From assembly GCA_964356745.1 (NCBI GenBank), contig CAYHIW010000024.1:1-15209 (forward strand): 15,209 nucleotides of DNA, given 5' to 3'. Source of the DNA: CAYHIW01 sp964356745. GTDB lineage: Bacteria > Patescibacteriota > Microgenomatia > UBA1406 > GWC2-37-13. The position numbers and the translations under genes are program-made. This document shows positions 1 to 6,358 of the stretch, piece after piece (the stretch's first letter is position 1; every line of letters begins with the position of its first letter). The notes under the pieces are model-generated. The model did no database searches, was not told where the DNA came from, and saw nothing but the letters and a program-made list of their open reading frames with translations.

Positions 1-201
1 GACGTAAGAGCAGTATCGTCCAAAAATGAAAATGGAGTCTTTGATATTCTTCCTTATCATATCAACTTCATCTCGATTGTAAGAGAGAGGATTGTCATAG
101 TAGAACTATCCGGCGAAAAGAAAGAGTTTCCTATTGAGCGTGGTCTCATGAGCGTATATAAGAATAAGGTTGAGGTGTTTTTAGGCATACAAGTCAAATA
201 A
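1..201 (+). CDS. C-terminal part of an ATP synthase epsilon-subunit-like protein (5' end outside window)
   Basis: The first 66 codons are open from base 1 and stop with TAA at 199-201. The peptide contains a stretch reading VSSKNENGVFDILPYHINFI, followed by a beta-rich run ending in VEVFLGI. This matches the N-terminal beta-sandwich of F1 ATP synthase epsilon subunits, where a 'G.fgiLp.H' loop is conserved and a G-x-M/L-x-V pattern follows. Epsilon links the F1 head to the rotor and can inhibit ATP hydrolysis. The long C-terminal helical domain of typical epsilon subunits is absent: the protein ends right after the sandwich. The upstream sequence, which should hold atpD if this is right, is not visible. 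The family call is from pattern recognition and is moderately secure. Confidence 0.6.
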   Translation, partial: DVRAVSSKNENGVFDILPYHINFISIVRERIVIVELSGEKKEFPIERGLMSVYKNKVEVFLGIQVK

Positions 202-207
202 AAGACT

Positions 208-218
208 TATAATATACT
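208..218 (+). promoter_or_regulatory. Promoter -10 region for tRNA-Arg
   Basis: Two overlapping -10-like hexamers, TATAAT (208-213) and TATACT (213-218), lie just before tRNA-Arg. From TATACT, transcription would start at about 225-228, giving almost no 5' leader on the tRNA. No convincing -35 is visible. Confidence 0.5.
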
Positions 219-227
219 ATATAGGCT

Positions 228-299
228 GCCCTTGTAGCTCAACGGATAGAGCAATCCCGTCCTAAGGGAAAGATGGGGGTTCAATTCCCTCCGGGGGCA
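228..299 (+). tRNA. tRNA-Arg (anticodon CCT)
   Basis: The cloverleaf folds by eye. The acceptor strand GCCCTTG (228-234) pairs with CGGGGGC (292-298) using two G-T pairs. The D arm has GCTC/GAGC, the anticodon loop is GTCCTAA with CCT at 261-263, and the T arm is GGGGG-TTCAATT-CCCTC. The discriminator is A299. The next bases are CAA, so the CCA end is not encoded and must be added by a nucleotidyltransferase. The anticodon reads AGG (Arg). Confidence 0.93.
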
Positions 300-327
300 C
301 AAAAAAGCTTAAAGTGCAAAACTAAAA

Positions 328-1008
328 ATGAGAAAACAGATTAAGCATAATTCAGACTACTACAAAGTGTTTCTGCTACGGACCGTGGGCAATTTTCTGA
401 TTTTTTCTTCTTTATTTTTTATGGTAAAGACATTTTATAATCCTGTACGTGAGGAAATTAGATACTTTCTCAATAAGCAAAAAGGTACGAAATATGTTGT
501 TGCACCAGAGAAAACTAAATCATTAACTCAGTTATTTAAAGAAAAAAACGTACAGATTCTCACGCCAGAAGATCCTGACTTTAGTATTGTCATACCAAAA
601 GTAGGCGCTAACGCTCGTGTGATTGCAAATGTTGACGTCGGAAACGAAGCAGAATATCTGAGAGCTTTACAAGGAGGTGTGGCTCAGGCTGCAGGAAGCT
701 CGTATCCTGATGAAAAAGGGCATATGTATTTATTCGCCCACTCAACAGATTATTTCTGGAATGTGGGGACATACAACGCAGTCTTCTACCTGCTCTACAA
801 ACTGGAAAAAAATGATGAAATTGATGTTTTTTATAAGGGACATCGATATATTTATAAAGTTGTCGGGAAGCAAGAAGTTGATCCTTCGCAGGTAGAGTAC
901 TTGACTCGAAAAACAAAAAAAGAGTTTTTAACGCTTCAAACGTGTTGGCCGCCAGGAACCACGCTCAAGCGATTGTTAATCTTTGCCACGAAAGTCAACC
1001 AAAACTAA
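328..1008 (+). CDS. Sortase family transpeptidase, membrane anchored
   Basis: This 226-residue protein has a basic N-terminus, a single membrane segment (about residues 16-36) and an extracellular sortase domain. The catalytic triad is visible: His138 in the FAHST motif, Cys206 in TLQTCWPPG and Arg215 in LKRLLIF. Sortases cleave a C-terminal sorting signal of surface proteins and join the substrate to an amine acceptor on the cell surface. The Cys-x-Pro-x-Gly setting resembles class D/E-type sortases, but the class and recognition motif cannot be fixed from one sequence. No pilin or LPxTG-like substrate lies next to it. The ATG has no Shine-Dalgarno and no -10 hexamer close by. It starts 28 bases after tRNA-Arg, so the message may come from a shared tRNA-sortase transcript. 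Confidence 0.9.
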   Translation: MRKQIKHNSDYYKVFLLRTVGNFLIFSSLFFMVKTFYNPVREEIRYFLNKQKGTKYVVAPEKTKSLTQLFKEKNVQILTPEDPDFSIVIPKVGANARVIANVDVGNEAEYLRALQGGVAQAAGSSYPDEKGHMYLFAHSTDYFWNVGTYNAVFYLLYKLEKNDEIDVFYKGHRYIYKVVGKQEVDPSQVEYLTRKTKKEFLTLQTCWPPGTTLKRLLIFATKVNQN

Positions 1009-1028
1009 ATGCAAAGAGCAAAACCACA
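1006..1028. repeat. Dispersed repeat (copy A) in a convergent gap
   Basis: The sequence from the sortase stop codon onward (TAAATGCAAAGAGC, then AAAACCACA) recurs at 11571-11607 just after the glycosyltransferase-like gene. The second copy has an extra 14-base segment in the middle. Both copies lie in gaps between convergent genes. They look like a short dispersed A-rich repeat rather than a classical terminator. Confidence 0.6.
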
Positions 1029-1036
1029 CTTTACTC

Positions 1037-2308
1037 TTATCTGATTCCGACGGAGTAGATGTCAGGAAGGCGATTGGAGAGAGGATTGAGGTTGGCAAGA
1101 ATAAGCAGTCTTCCGTCTGAGCTTACACCAAAGAAAGCTCTTTCGATAGGTCCCGAGTAAACTGTTTGTTTGTTTTGCCCGTCATAAAGGGATATTGCAA
1201 GCTGAGTTGTTTCATTAAACACTAAACGTTTTGAGTCTGCATACCAATGAATTGTTGATATATCAAAGTCACTACTCCCTATTTTAAAGTTTTTATCTTC
1301 TTTAGAGTCATAAATATAAAGATTACCCACTCGTAGATTACGATCTTCTGGTGTTTGATTGGCCGCAATTAAAGGGGGCTTTATGACAAGGGGAAGAGTA
1401 ATATTTCTTTGAGATTTATACATGACCTTTGTCTGATCTGGAGAAAAAGCTACGATCTGAAACGAGTCAGAGGCAATTTGAGAGACCTCTTTCTTAAATG
1501 TTTCGAGGACTTTAAGTTCTTCTTTTCTTCGTTCTTTTGCCCAAGCTTCAATAAGAACCTGTTTATTATTGGTTACATCAAGAAAGTTGGTATTATCTTC
1601 TTCGAGTGACATGAGATAGGATACTGGCTGCCCGTTTGCTACAGAAAAGTCAAAAATGGCTTGTTTGAAGTCGTATGAAAATGTCACAGACGCATCTTTT
1701 AAACTTACACCTTGAGGTAAATTTTGCTTTAGAACAATGAGTTTGAGAGGAGGGAAGAACGAGAGTGTTTTTTTGGCTGCATCAAAGAGGTAAATACCAT
1801 CATGTTCGAGGCTGTCTTTATCTGAAAAAAGAATGATGCGATCGGATTCATTAACTTGAATAGCTTTAACAATACCCAGATTAGTAACGGGGGAGAGTGA
1901 TGGGTTTACGGGAAATAGCACTGGGTCAATTGCTTCTACAAGCTCCCCTTTGAGGCTAAGTGTTTTTTGAAATGATTGATATCCATCTTTTTTTATTTCG
2001 ACCGTGTAAGATCCTGGAGGAAGAGTAAGATTTACATCGGTTACTCCTTTAAACTCTCCGTTGAGGTAAACTTTCGCAGCTTTTGGGGAAGAGCTTATTG
2101 CTAAAATGCCGGTTGGCAAAATTGTTCTTTTTTCAAAATCAATACGATAACCTCTGGCAAATAAGACAATAAGGAACACAATTGCGAAGAAGAGCATGAT
2201 AAATGTAATGCGAAACATCACCGGAGCGATTGACCTACTGGCATTATGTAGTTTTATATACTTTTGATGTATTTTGATATGTTTTTTGGATCTTTTTTTG
2301 TGTTCCAC
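1037..2308 (-). CDS. PEGA-domain membrane protein with propeller-like C-terminal region
   Basis: This 423-residue protein has a Lys/His-rich cytoplasmic tail, one membrane segment (about residues 30-51), and a PEGA domain (about 66-135) with 'SSSPKAAKVYLNGEFKG' and 'LPPGSYTVEIKKDGYQ' signatures. The remaining 290 residues contain repeated 'FSPDQTKVMY', 'WYADSKRLVFN' and 'SSDGRLLIL' strands, as in TolB/WD40-type beta-propellers. PEGA domains are surface modules common in bacterial envelope proteins; the precise role is unknown. The start codon is GTG at 2308, placed 8 bases after a TATAAT on the minus strand, so the message is probably leaderless. It is divergent from mreB (25 bases between starts) and convergent with the sortase gene. 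Confidence 0.85.
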   Translation of the reverse strand: MEHKKRSKKHIKIHQKYIKLHNASRSIAPVMFRITFIMLFFAIVFLIVLFARGYRIDFEKRTILPTGILAISSSPKAAKVYLNGEFKGVTDVNLTLPPGSYTVEIKKDGYQSFQKTLSLKGELVEAIDPVLFPVNPSLSPVTNLGIVKAIQVNESDRIILFSDKDSLEHDGIYLFDAAKKTLSFFPPLKLIVLKQNLPQGVSLKDASVTFSYDFKQAIFDFSVANGQPVSYLMSLEEDNTNFLDVTNNKQVLIEAWAKERRKEELKVLETFKKEVSQIASDSFQIVAFSPDQTKVMYKSQRNITLPLVIKPPLIAANQTPEDRNLRVGNLYIYDSKEDKNFKIGSSDFDISTIHWYADSKRLVFNETTQLAISLYDGQNKQTVYSGPIERAFFGVSSDGRLLILANLNPLSNRLPDIYSVGIR

Positions 2309-2316
2309 AACGACTT

Positions 2317-2326
2317 ATTATACAAT
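2317..2326. promoter_or_regulatory. Overlapping divergent promoter for mreB and the PEGA gene
   Basis: On the minus strand TATAAT occupies 2322-2317, 8 bases before the GTG at 2308. On the plus strand TACAAT occupies 2321-2326, 7 bases before the mreB ATG at 2334. The two -10 elements share bases 2321-2322, so one short AT-rich core could drive both genes, each leaderless. Confidence 0.6.
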
Positions 2327-2333
2327 AGTAGCG

Positions 2334-3353
2334 ATGTTTTTCAGACGCAAAAAAGTAGGTATGGATCTCGGCACAGCAAACACGCTTGTCTATGTTGCTG
2401 GAGAAGGAATTGTTCTTAATGAGCCAACGGTAGTTGCCTATTCTCTTGAGGATAGACAAATTCTTGCGGTTGGAGATGACGCTCGGGAAATGCTTGGTCG
2501 TACTCCAGGTTCTATAGTGGCTGCTCGTCCCATGCGTGAAGGAGTTATCGCTGACTATCGAACAACTGCAGGTATGATTACTTATTTCCTCAAGAAGGCG
2601 TTGAAGAATAGGGTTTTTTGGCCTGAAATCATGATCTCAATCCCGGGAGGAGCATCACAGGTTGAAAAAAGAGCGGTAGTTGCAGCAAGCAAGCAAGCGG
2701 GAGTTTCGGATGTGTATCTTATAGAAGAACCGTTAGCAGCCGCAATTGGTGCAAAAATCCCCATTTCTCAGCCCTCAGGACATATGATTGTCAATATGGG
2801 TGGTGGAACAGCGGAGATTGCCATAATATCTCTTGGACAGCTCATTGCCTATAAGACAGTTCGTGTTGCGGGAACAAAGCTTGATGAAGCTATCTTGAAC
2901 CATCTTCGTAAAAAGCACAATCTCATTGTCGGTGAAAGAACGGCTGAAGAGGTAAAAATACGCATTGGAAATGCACACATTGACCAAAGTGATAAAGATG
3001 GTTATGTTGAACGTAAGATGGAAGTGCGAGGTCGCGATTTTCAAACAGGTCTCCCTAAAATCGTAGAGATAGGAGAGATTTCGATTAATGAAGGACTTCA
3101 AAAGCCATTAAAACAAATACTTGAAGGAATAAAAGAGGTTTTGTCTATTGCCCCACCTGAGCTTGCGGCTGACATTGTCGATAAGGGCATGATGCTGTCT
3201 GGAGGGACATCTCTTCTCTATAATTTAGATAGGTATATTAGTTACTATACTGGAGTTGCGGCTTTCGTAGTGGAAGATCCGTTATTTTGCGTAATACGTG
3301 GAGTAGGGATGGCGATTGAAAATCTGGATCAATTTAAGGCTGCAATACGATAG
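2334..3353 (+). CDS. mreB: MreB rod-shape-determining actin homologue
   Basis: This 339-residue protein matches full-length MreB, which forms membrane-bound filaments that guide lateral wall synthesis. Visible motifs are phosphate-1 DLGTANTLVYV (residues 11-21), the RPMREGVIADY stretch (65-75), IEEPLAAAIG (130-139), the phosphate-2 loop NMGGGTAEIAIIS (154-166) and the adenosine motif LSGGTSLLYNL. The chosen ATG at 2334 gives the usual MreB N-terminus 'MFFRRKKVGMDLGT'. An in-frame ATG at 2274 would add 20 unrelated residues overlapping the divergent gene and its promoter, so I rejected it. The phosphate-2 loop carries Asn154 where most MreB proteins have Asp (VDIGGGT). No mreC, mreD or rodA follows within the window, so the gene is solitary here. 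Confidence 0.95.
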   Translation: MFFRRKKVGMDLGTANTLVYVAGEGIVLNEPTVVAYSLEDRQILAVGDDAREMLGRTPGSIVAARPMREGVIADYRTTAGMITYFLKKALKNRVFWPEIMISIPGGASQVEKRAVVAASKQAGVSDVYLIEEPLAAAIGAKIPISQPSGHMIVNMGGGTAEIAIISLGQLIAYKTVRVAGTKLDEAILNHLRKKHNLIVGERTAEEVKIRIGNAHIDQSDKDGYVERKMEVRGRDFQTGLPKIVEIGEISINEGLQKPLKQILEGIKEVLSIAPPELAADIVDKGMMLSGGTSLLYNLDRYISYYTGVAAFVVEDPLFCVIRGVGMAIENLDQFKAAIR

Positions 3354-3366
3354 ATAAAACCTATAG

Positions 3367-3430
3367 AATTACAAATTTCAAAATCTAAATTTCAAATAAT
3401 GAAAAGTTCCAAGTTCCAAGTTATAAGTTG
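3367..3430. repeat. A-rich intergenic repeat tract between mreB and the glycosyltransferase gene
   Basis: The sequence has short imperfect units of the type CAAATTTCAAA(A/T)TC, then GTTCCAAGTTCCAAG and AAGTTATAAGTTG. The last 13-mer (3418-3430) recurs exactly at 14343-14355. Similar TCAAAA units appear inside the coding region at 4693-4745. The rest of the gap to 3600 is AT-rich, with many -10-like strings and no credible ORF. Confidence 0.6.
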
Positions 3431-3562
3431 AAAAATCCGATAGTAAACTATTATATCAATGTCAATAAAGAGCGTATTTTTATATAAAAGCATCGATATA
3501 ACAATATAAAATATGTTAAAATTTATTATACAAAAAAGTCTACTAGAAGATTTAAGAATTTA

Positions 3563-3582
3563 GGATAATTATCCTATACAAT
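3563..3582 (+). promoter_or_regulatory. Probable promoter with a perfect 12-bp palindrome
   Basis: A -10-like TATACA/TACAAT pair lies at 3575-3582, placing a start near 3589 and giving a leader of about 11 bases before the ATG at 3601. Immediately upstream is GGATAATTATCC (3563-3574), a perfect palindrome in the position where an operator could sit. Confidence 0.4.
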
Positions 3583-3600
3583 GAAACATTAAACGACATA

Positions 3601-4350
3601 ATGAATACATTACTAGGAATACAATTAGATGGGCTATCAAAAAAAGATATCCTAGAGAAAATTGAAAAGTACATGAAATCCCCTAATGGATTCTTCCACA
3701 TAGTGTCTATTAACCCAGAGAATATGGTTATTGCACAGACGGACAAATTGTTTAGAGAGATTGTTAGAACAGCCCAAATACGTATTTTAGATGGTATTGG
3801 GACTGTCATAGCAGGCCAAATACTCAATATCGAGGTAGGTAGCAGGTACCCAGGTGCTGATCTTATGCAAGACATGGTAAAAAGAGCGTCAGAGAGGCGC
3901 ATGACAGTGATGTTTATTGGGGGTAAAGGTAATCTAGCAGAAAGAGTTGCCAATTGCTATTCTCAACAATATTCTGAGGCTAAATTTTATGGCACTGAAG
4001 GTATTAAGGATATTGAAAATCCACAGATTGAGGAAGAAAAGAAAACGTTTTCTATAGTGGCTGATATAAAGCCACGTATGATTTTTGTATCCTTTGGTTC
4101 ACCTTACCAGGAGAAGTGGATATGGAAGAATAGAGCGCTACTTCAAGGAGTCCTTGTTATGGGGGTTGGTGGGGCCTTTGAATTTGTAGCAGGAGATGTA
4201 GCTCGCGCACCACGTGTAGTTCGAAGTATCGGACTTGAGTGGCTCTATCGATTATTTGCCCAGCCATGGAGAATACAAAGACAGCTGAGGCTTCCTTACT
4301 TTTTGTACCTTGTGTTCAAACAAAAACTGGGCTTGTACAAACTTATTTAG
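3601..4350 (+). CDS. WecG/TagA/CpsF family (GT26) glycosyltransferase
   Basis: This 249-residue protein carries the family signatures in order: SINPENMVIAQ (37-46), LDGIGTV with the presumed catalytic Asp64, SRYPGADLMQ (81-90), FVSFGSPYQEKW (162-173), MGVGGAFEFVAGDVARAPR (187-205) and GLEWLYRLFAQPWR (211-224). Members transfer an N-acetylhexosamine (for example ManNAc) from a UDP-sugar to a lipid-linked acceptor on the inner membrane face, as in wall teichoic acid or enterobacterial common antigen synthesis. The C-terminal basic and aromatic region (about 215-249) is the part implicated in membrane association in this family. The acceptor and sugar cannot be read from the sequence. No other cell-surface polymer genes flank it, so it acts as an isolated member here. 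Confidence 0.93.
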   Translation: MNTLLGIQLDGLSKKDILEKIEKYMKSPNGFFHIVSINPENMVIAQTDKLFREIVRTAQIRILDGIGTVIAGQILNIEVGSRYPGADLMQDMVKRASERRMTVMFIGGKGNLAERVANCYSQQYSEAKFYGTEGIKDIENPQIEEEKKTFSIVADIKPRMIFVSFGSPYQEKWIWKNRALLQGVLVMGVGGAFEFVAGDVARAPRVVRSIGLEWLYRLFAQPWRIQRQLRLPYFLYLVFKQKLGLYKLI

Positions 4351-4358
4351 ACTGTTCT

Positions 4359-4383
4359 GTCATCCCGGACTTGATCCGGGATC
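4359..4383. repeat. Dispersed palindromic repeat (hairpin), copy 1
   Basis: The arms ATCCCGGA (4362-4369) and TCCGGGAT (4375-4382) form an 8-bp stem around the loop CTTGA, preceded by GTC. It lies 8 bases after the glycosyltransferase stop and could act as a transcript end or mRNA stabiliser. The related copy at 14284-14308 has the same layout with two changed base pairs. I recognise the type as a widespread bacterial intergenic repeat. Confidence 0.75.
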
Positions 4384-4445
4384 CCATTAAAAGCACATGC
4401 CAGGTCGTAAAGAAGATCTTGATGGCAATATAACCACTCAACCAT

Positions 4446-4451
4446 TACAAT
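4446..4451 (+). promoter_or_regulatory. -10 element for the nucleotidyltransferase-like gene
   Basis: TACAAT ends 7 bases before the ATG at 4459, the spacing seen for other presumed leaderless genes in this window. There is no Shine-Dalgarno in the 7-base spacer. Confidence 0.4.
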
Positions 4452-4458
4452 ATGGTCG

Positions 4459-5340
4459 ATGAAATCTATTTTAGAGGTGCTAAGGTACTTCTCAATTTTT
4501 AACTACGCTCCTACCGCTTCAGAAATACGATTTTATTCTGAGGCTAAAATCTCTGAGAAAGCCCTGCAGAATAAGCTGAATATATTAATAGGCAAAGGGA
4601 AGGTTGCGAGGCTGGTTCCTTCAAATGAAAAAAGCATAAAAGGGCGTATCAACAGCACAAACAGATATACTCTACCGGGGTATACTATGAATGTCAAAAC
4701 TCAAAGGTCAAAAGTCAAAAATTCATCAATCAAAATTCAAAAAATAGGTCGTTATGTTAGTCTGCTTAAGTGGTTTCCTCAGATTCAACTGGTGGGTTTA
4801 TCAGGCTCAGTAGCTATGATGAATGCAACTAAAGACGACGACATTGATCTCTTTATTATTTCAAAGCAAAACAGGATGTGGACCGCGCGATTTTTAGCTG
4901 TGTTTTTTGCCTCTCTATTAAATTTGCGCAGGAATCGTTCAGGAAAGAATACATCTAACAAGGTATGTCTGAATATGTTTTTGGATGAAAGAGCCCTTAA
5001 AATGCCCAAATTTAAGCAAAATTTCTACATTGCACATGAAGTTCTGCAAATGAAACCAATAATAAATAAAAATAATAGTTATCAAAAATTTCTAATAGCT
5101 AATCGGTGGGTTTTTAAAGTCTTTCCAAACTCCCGAATCATACTCAATGATGAATTACGAATGATGAATGACGAATCAAGGTTAAAGTCAAAATTTCCAA
5201 ATACCATAGGGATTATTATTGAGAGCATGTTGAAGCAGCTTCAGTTAACGTTGATTAACAGAACTAAAACGACAGAGATTGTTACGAATAAACAGCTTTG
5301 GTTTCACCCGAACGACTTCGAGAAGAAGATTGATTTTTAA
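4459..5340 (+). CDS. Nucleotidyltransferase-fold protein with repeat-derived insertions
   Basis: This 293-residue protein starts with a helix-rich, winged-helix-like segment (about 1-75). A polymerase-beta-type nucleotidyltransferase core follows: GLSGSVAMMNA (113-123), then DDDIDLFII with the metal-binding pair Asp128 and Asp130. This pattern transfers a nucleotide or is found in minimal nucleotidyltransferases; the substrate is unknown. Two segments look foreign. Residues about 79-95 (TQRSKVKNSSIKIQ) are the translation of a TCAAAA-type intergenic repeat. Residues about 229-247 (NDELRMMNDESRLKSKF) are the translation of an AATGA(C/T)GAAT-type repeat. Both keep the frame open. The core residues are intact, so the protein may still function, but decay cannot be excluded. 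Confidence 0.7.
   Translation: MKSILEVLRYFSIFNYAPTASEIRFYSEAKISEKALQNKLNILIGKGKVARLVPSNEKSIKGRINSTNRYTLPGYTMNVKTQRSKVKNSSIKIQKIGRYVSLLKWFPQIQLVGLSGSVAMMNATKDDDIDLFIISKQNRMWTARFLAVFFASLLNLRRNRSGKNTSNKVCLNMFLDERALKMPKFKQNFYIAHEVLQMKPIINKNNSYQKFLIANRWVFKVFPNSRIILNDELRMMNDESRLKSKFPNTIGIIIESMLKQLQLTLINRTKTTEIVTNKQLWFHPNDFEKKIDF
4693..4745. repeat. TCAAAA-type repeat inside the nucleotidyltransferase-like gene
   Basis: A run of GTCAAAACTCAAAGGTCAAA-like units, continuing as AGTCAAAA and TCAAAATTCAAAAAA, sits in frame at codons about 79-95. It closely resembles the non-coding tract at 3367-3430 and the A-rich repeat at 11571-11674. Confidence 0.65.
5144..5201. repeat. AATGA(C/T)GAAT-type repeat inside the nucleotidyltransferase-like gene
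   Basis: The imperfect tandem units CAATGATGAATTACGAATG and ATGAATGACGAATCA are followed by AGTCAAAATTTCCAAA. The tract sits in frame at codons about 229-248. This kind of tract is usually intergenic. Confidence 0.55.
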
Positions 5341-5352
5341 TGGTGCTTAGAC

Positions 5353-5358
5353 TATACT
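5353..5358 (+). promoter_or_regulatory. -10 element for the GNAT gene
   Basis: TATACT ends 8 bases before the GTG start at 5367, consistent with a leaderless message. The block TATACTATTAGGCTG (5353-5367) nearly repeats the tRNA-Arg promoter block at 213-228, differing by one inserted base. Confidence 0.5.
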
Positions 5359-5366
5359 ATTAGGCT

Positions 5367-5888
5367 GTGCCAAAAGAATTATTTGTGCGTCCTCTTGAAG
5401 CTCCAAGTCTCAACAGTCAAGACCTTCTCAATATAGAAACGGCTTTGATGAGCGTTGGGGTTATTCCTAACGATGAAATCGCTCGCCACCTTGCCGAAAT
5501 GAAAGCTTCGTTGCAGGGAGTTAATGGACGAGAATATTTGGTCACCATTTCACAAGCAGGTGTGCTTGATATTGCAATAGGTGTTGTGGGATATAAAGTT
5601 CCTGAGGATGCGATGAAGGCTTTTGCCCGAACCGATAATCCCACAGAGTTAATTAATATGTACGTTTCGCAAAAATCACAGGGGAAGGGGTTAGGAAGAA
5701 GATTGGTGAGCGCGCTTGAAGAATTAGCCTTAAAACGAGGATTTAAAGAAATTATTCTCAATAGTGGTTCACGATACAAAGAAAATTGGGGATTTTATGA
5801 TAACCTACCGAAGTTTGAGCGTGTTGGAGAACTGCAAGATTACTACGGAGAAGGTCGACATGCTCCTGTCTGGAGCAAAATTCTATGA
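5367..5888 (+). CDS. GNAT family N-acetyltransferase
   Basis: This 173-residue protein has the GNAT fold's acetyl-CoA-binding motif A: INMYVSQKSQGKGLGRRLV, with the Q-x-x-G-x-G pyrophosphate loop at 105-110. It is followed by the motif B region (GFKEIILNSGSR, then ENWGFYDNLPKFERVGE). GNAT enzymes move an acetyl group from acetyl-CoA to an amine; the substrate here is unknown. The start is GTG at 5367, chosen because TATACT lies 8 bases upstream and the N-terminus reads sensibly (MPKELFVRPLEAP). The gene ends with an ATGA overlap with the next gene, which implies translational coupling. Confidence 0.85.
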   Translation: MPKELFVRPLEAPSLNSQDLLNIETALMSVGVIPNDEIARHLAEMKASLQGVNGREYLVTISQAGVLDIAIGVVGYKVPEDAMKAFARTDNPTELINMYVSQKSQGKGLGRRLVSALEELALKRGFKEIILNSGSRYKENWGFYDNLPKFERVGELQDYYGEGRHAPVWSKIL

Positions 5889-6358
5889 AAGAGTTTATTC
5901 CACAAGATCAAACTTACGAACGAATTAAGGCTTTTCTTAAAGATTCAAGAGTAATGCAACAATTCATCATTAATGGTAAGCGAGAAGATACGCCTATAGA
6001 TTGCTATTTCTTTATTGCGTTATTTCCCACACTAACCGATTCTTCACTGCTGGAGTTTGTTAGCCTTCATACAAAACCAGATAATTTAAGAGCTGACAAG
6101 TACTATAAGAAAATAATAAATACTACCATTCCTCAATCGGTTAAAAGGCTTGGATTAAAAGACGACGTTACTTTAATTGAGCGTATGAAAATAAGTCAAG
6201 CTTTGCAGGGACTGCCTATCATTGTGACTTCAGTAGGAAAGAGGCGTAGCGATAAACAAGAAGTAATTCTGCTTTCCACCACTACTGGTTTTTCACCAGA
6301 AACAGCGCTGGGATATGTTCAGAGTGAGTTGCGTGATAGACTAAACCGTCGTAATTAA
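5885..6358 (+). CDS. Hypothetical protein coupled to the GNAT gene
   Basis: I do not recognise this 157-residue protein. It is soluble, with no signal peptide or membrane segment, and has a mixed alpha/beta composition. A hydrophobic stretch CYFFIALFPTL lies at about residues 40-50 and a basic tail (RDRLNRRN) at the end. Its ATG overlaps the GNAT stop codon (ATGA, 5885-5888), and GGAG at 5872-5875 may serve as a ribosome site. The two products are therefore probably made together. Its stop codon overlaps that of the convergent SGNH gene (TTAA at 6355-6358). Nothing in it indicates an enzyme class. Confidence 0.75.
   Translation: MKEFIPQDQTYERIKAFLKDSRVMQQFIINGKREDTPIDCYFFIALFPTLTDSSLLEFVSLHTKPDNLRADKYYKKIINTTIPQSVKRLGLKDDVTLIERMKISQALQGLPIIVTSVGKRRSDKQEVILLSTTTGFSPETALGYVQSELRDRLNRRN

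Noticed and set aside
608..916. Minus-strand ORF antisense to the sortase gene
   Set aside because: Low-complexity shadow of a confident gene, with no promoter or family match.
2274..2333. Longer mreB start at ATG 2274
   Set aside because: It adds 20 residues unlike MreB and overlaps the divergent gene's start and the shared promoter.
3367..3430. Possible CRISPR-like array in the A-rich repeat tracts
   Set aside because: Units are short, imperfect and directly abutting, with no regular spacers and no cas genes in the window.
3552..3953. Minus-strand 133-codon ORF antisense to the glycosyltransferase gene
   Set aside because: The opposite strand carries a clear GT26 gene; this frame has no recognisable features.
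4239..4433. Plus-strand 64-codon ORF across the glycosyltransferase end and the palindromic repeat
   Set aside because: It is a shifted frame of the glycosyltransferase gene followed by translated repeat DNA (SVIPDLIRDP).
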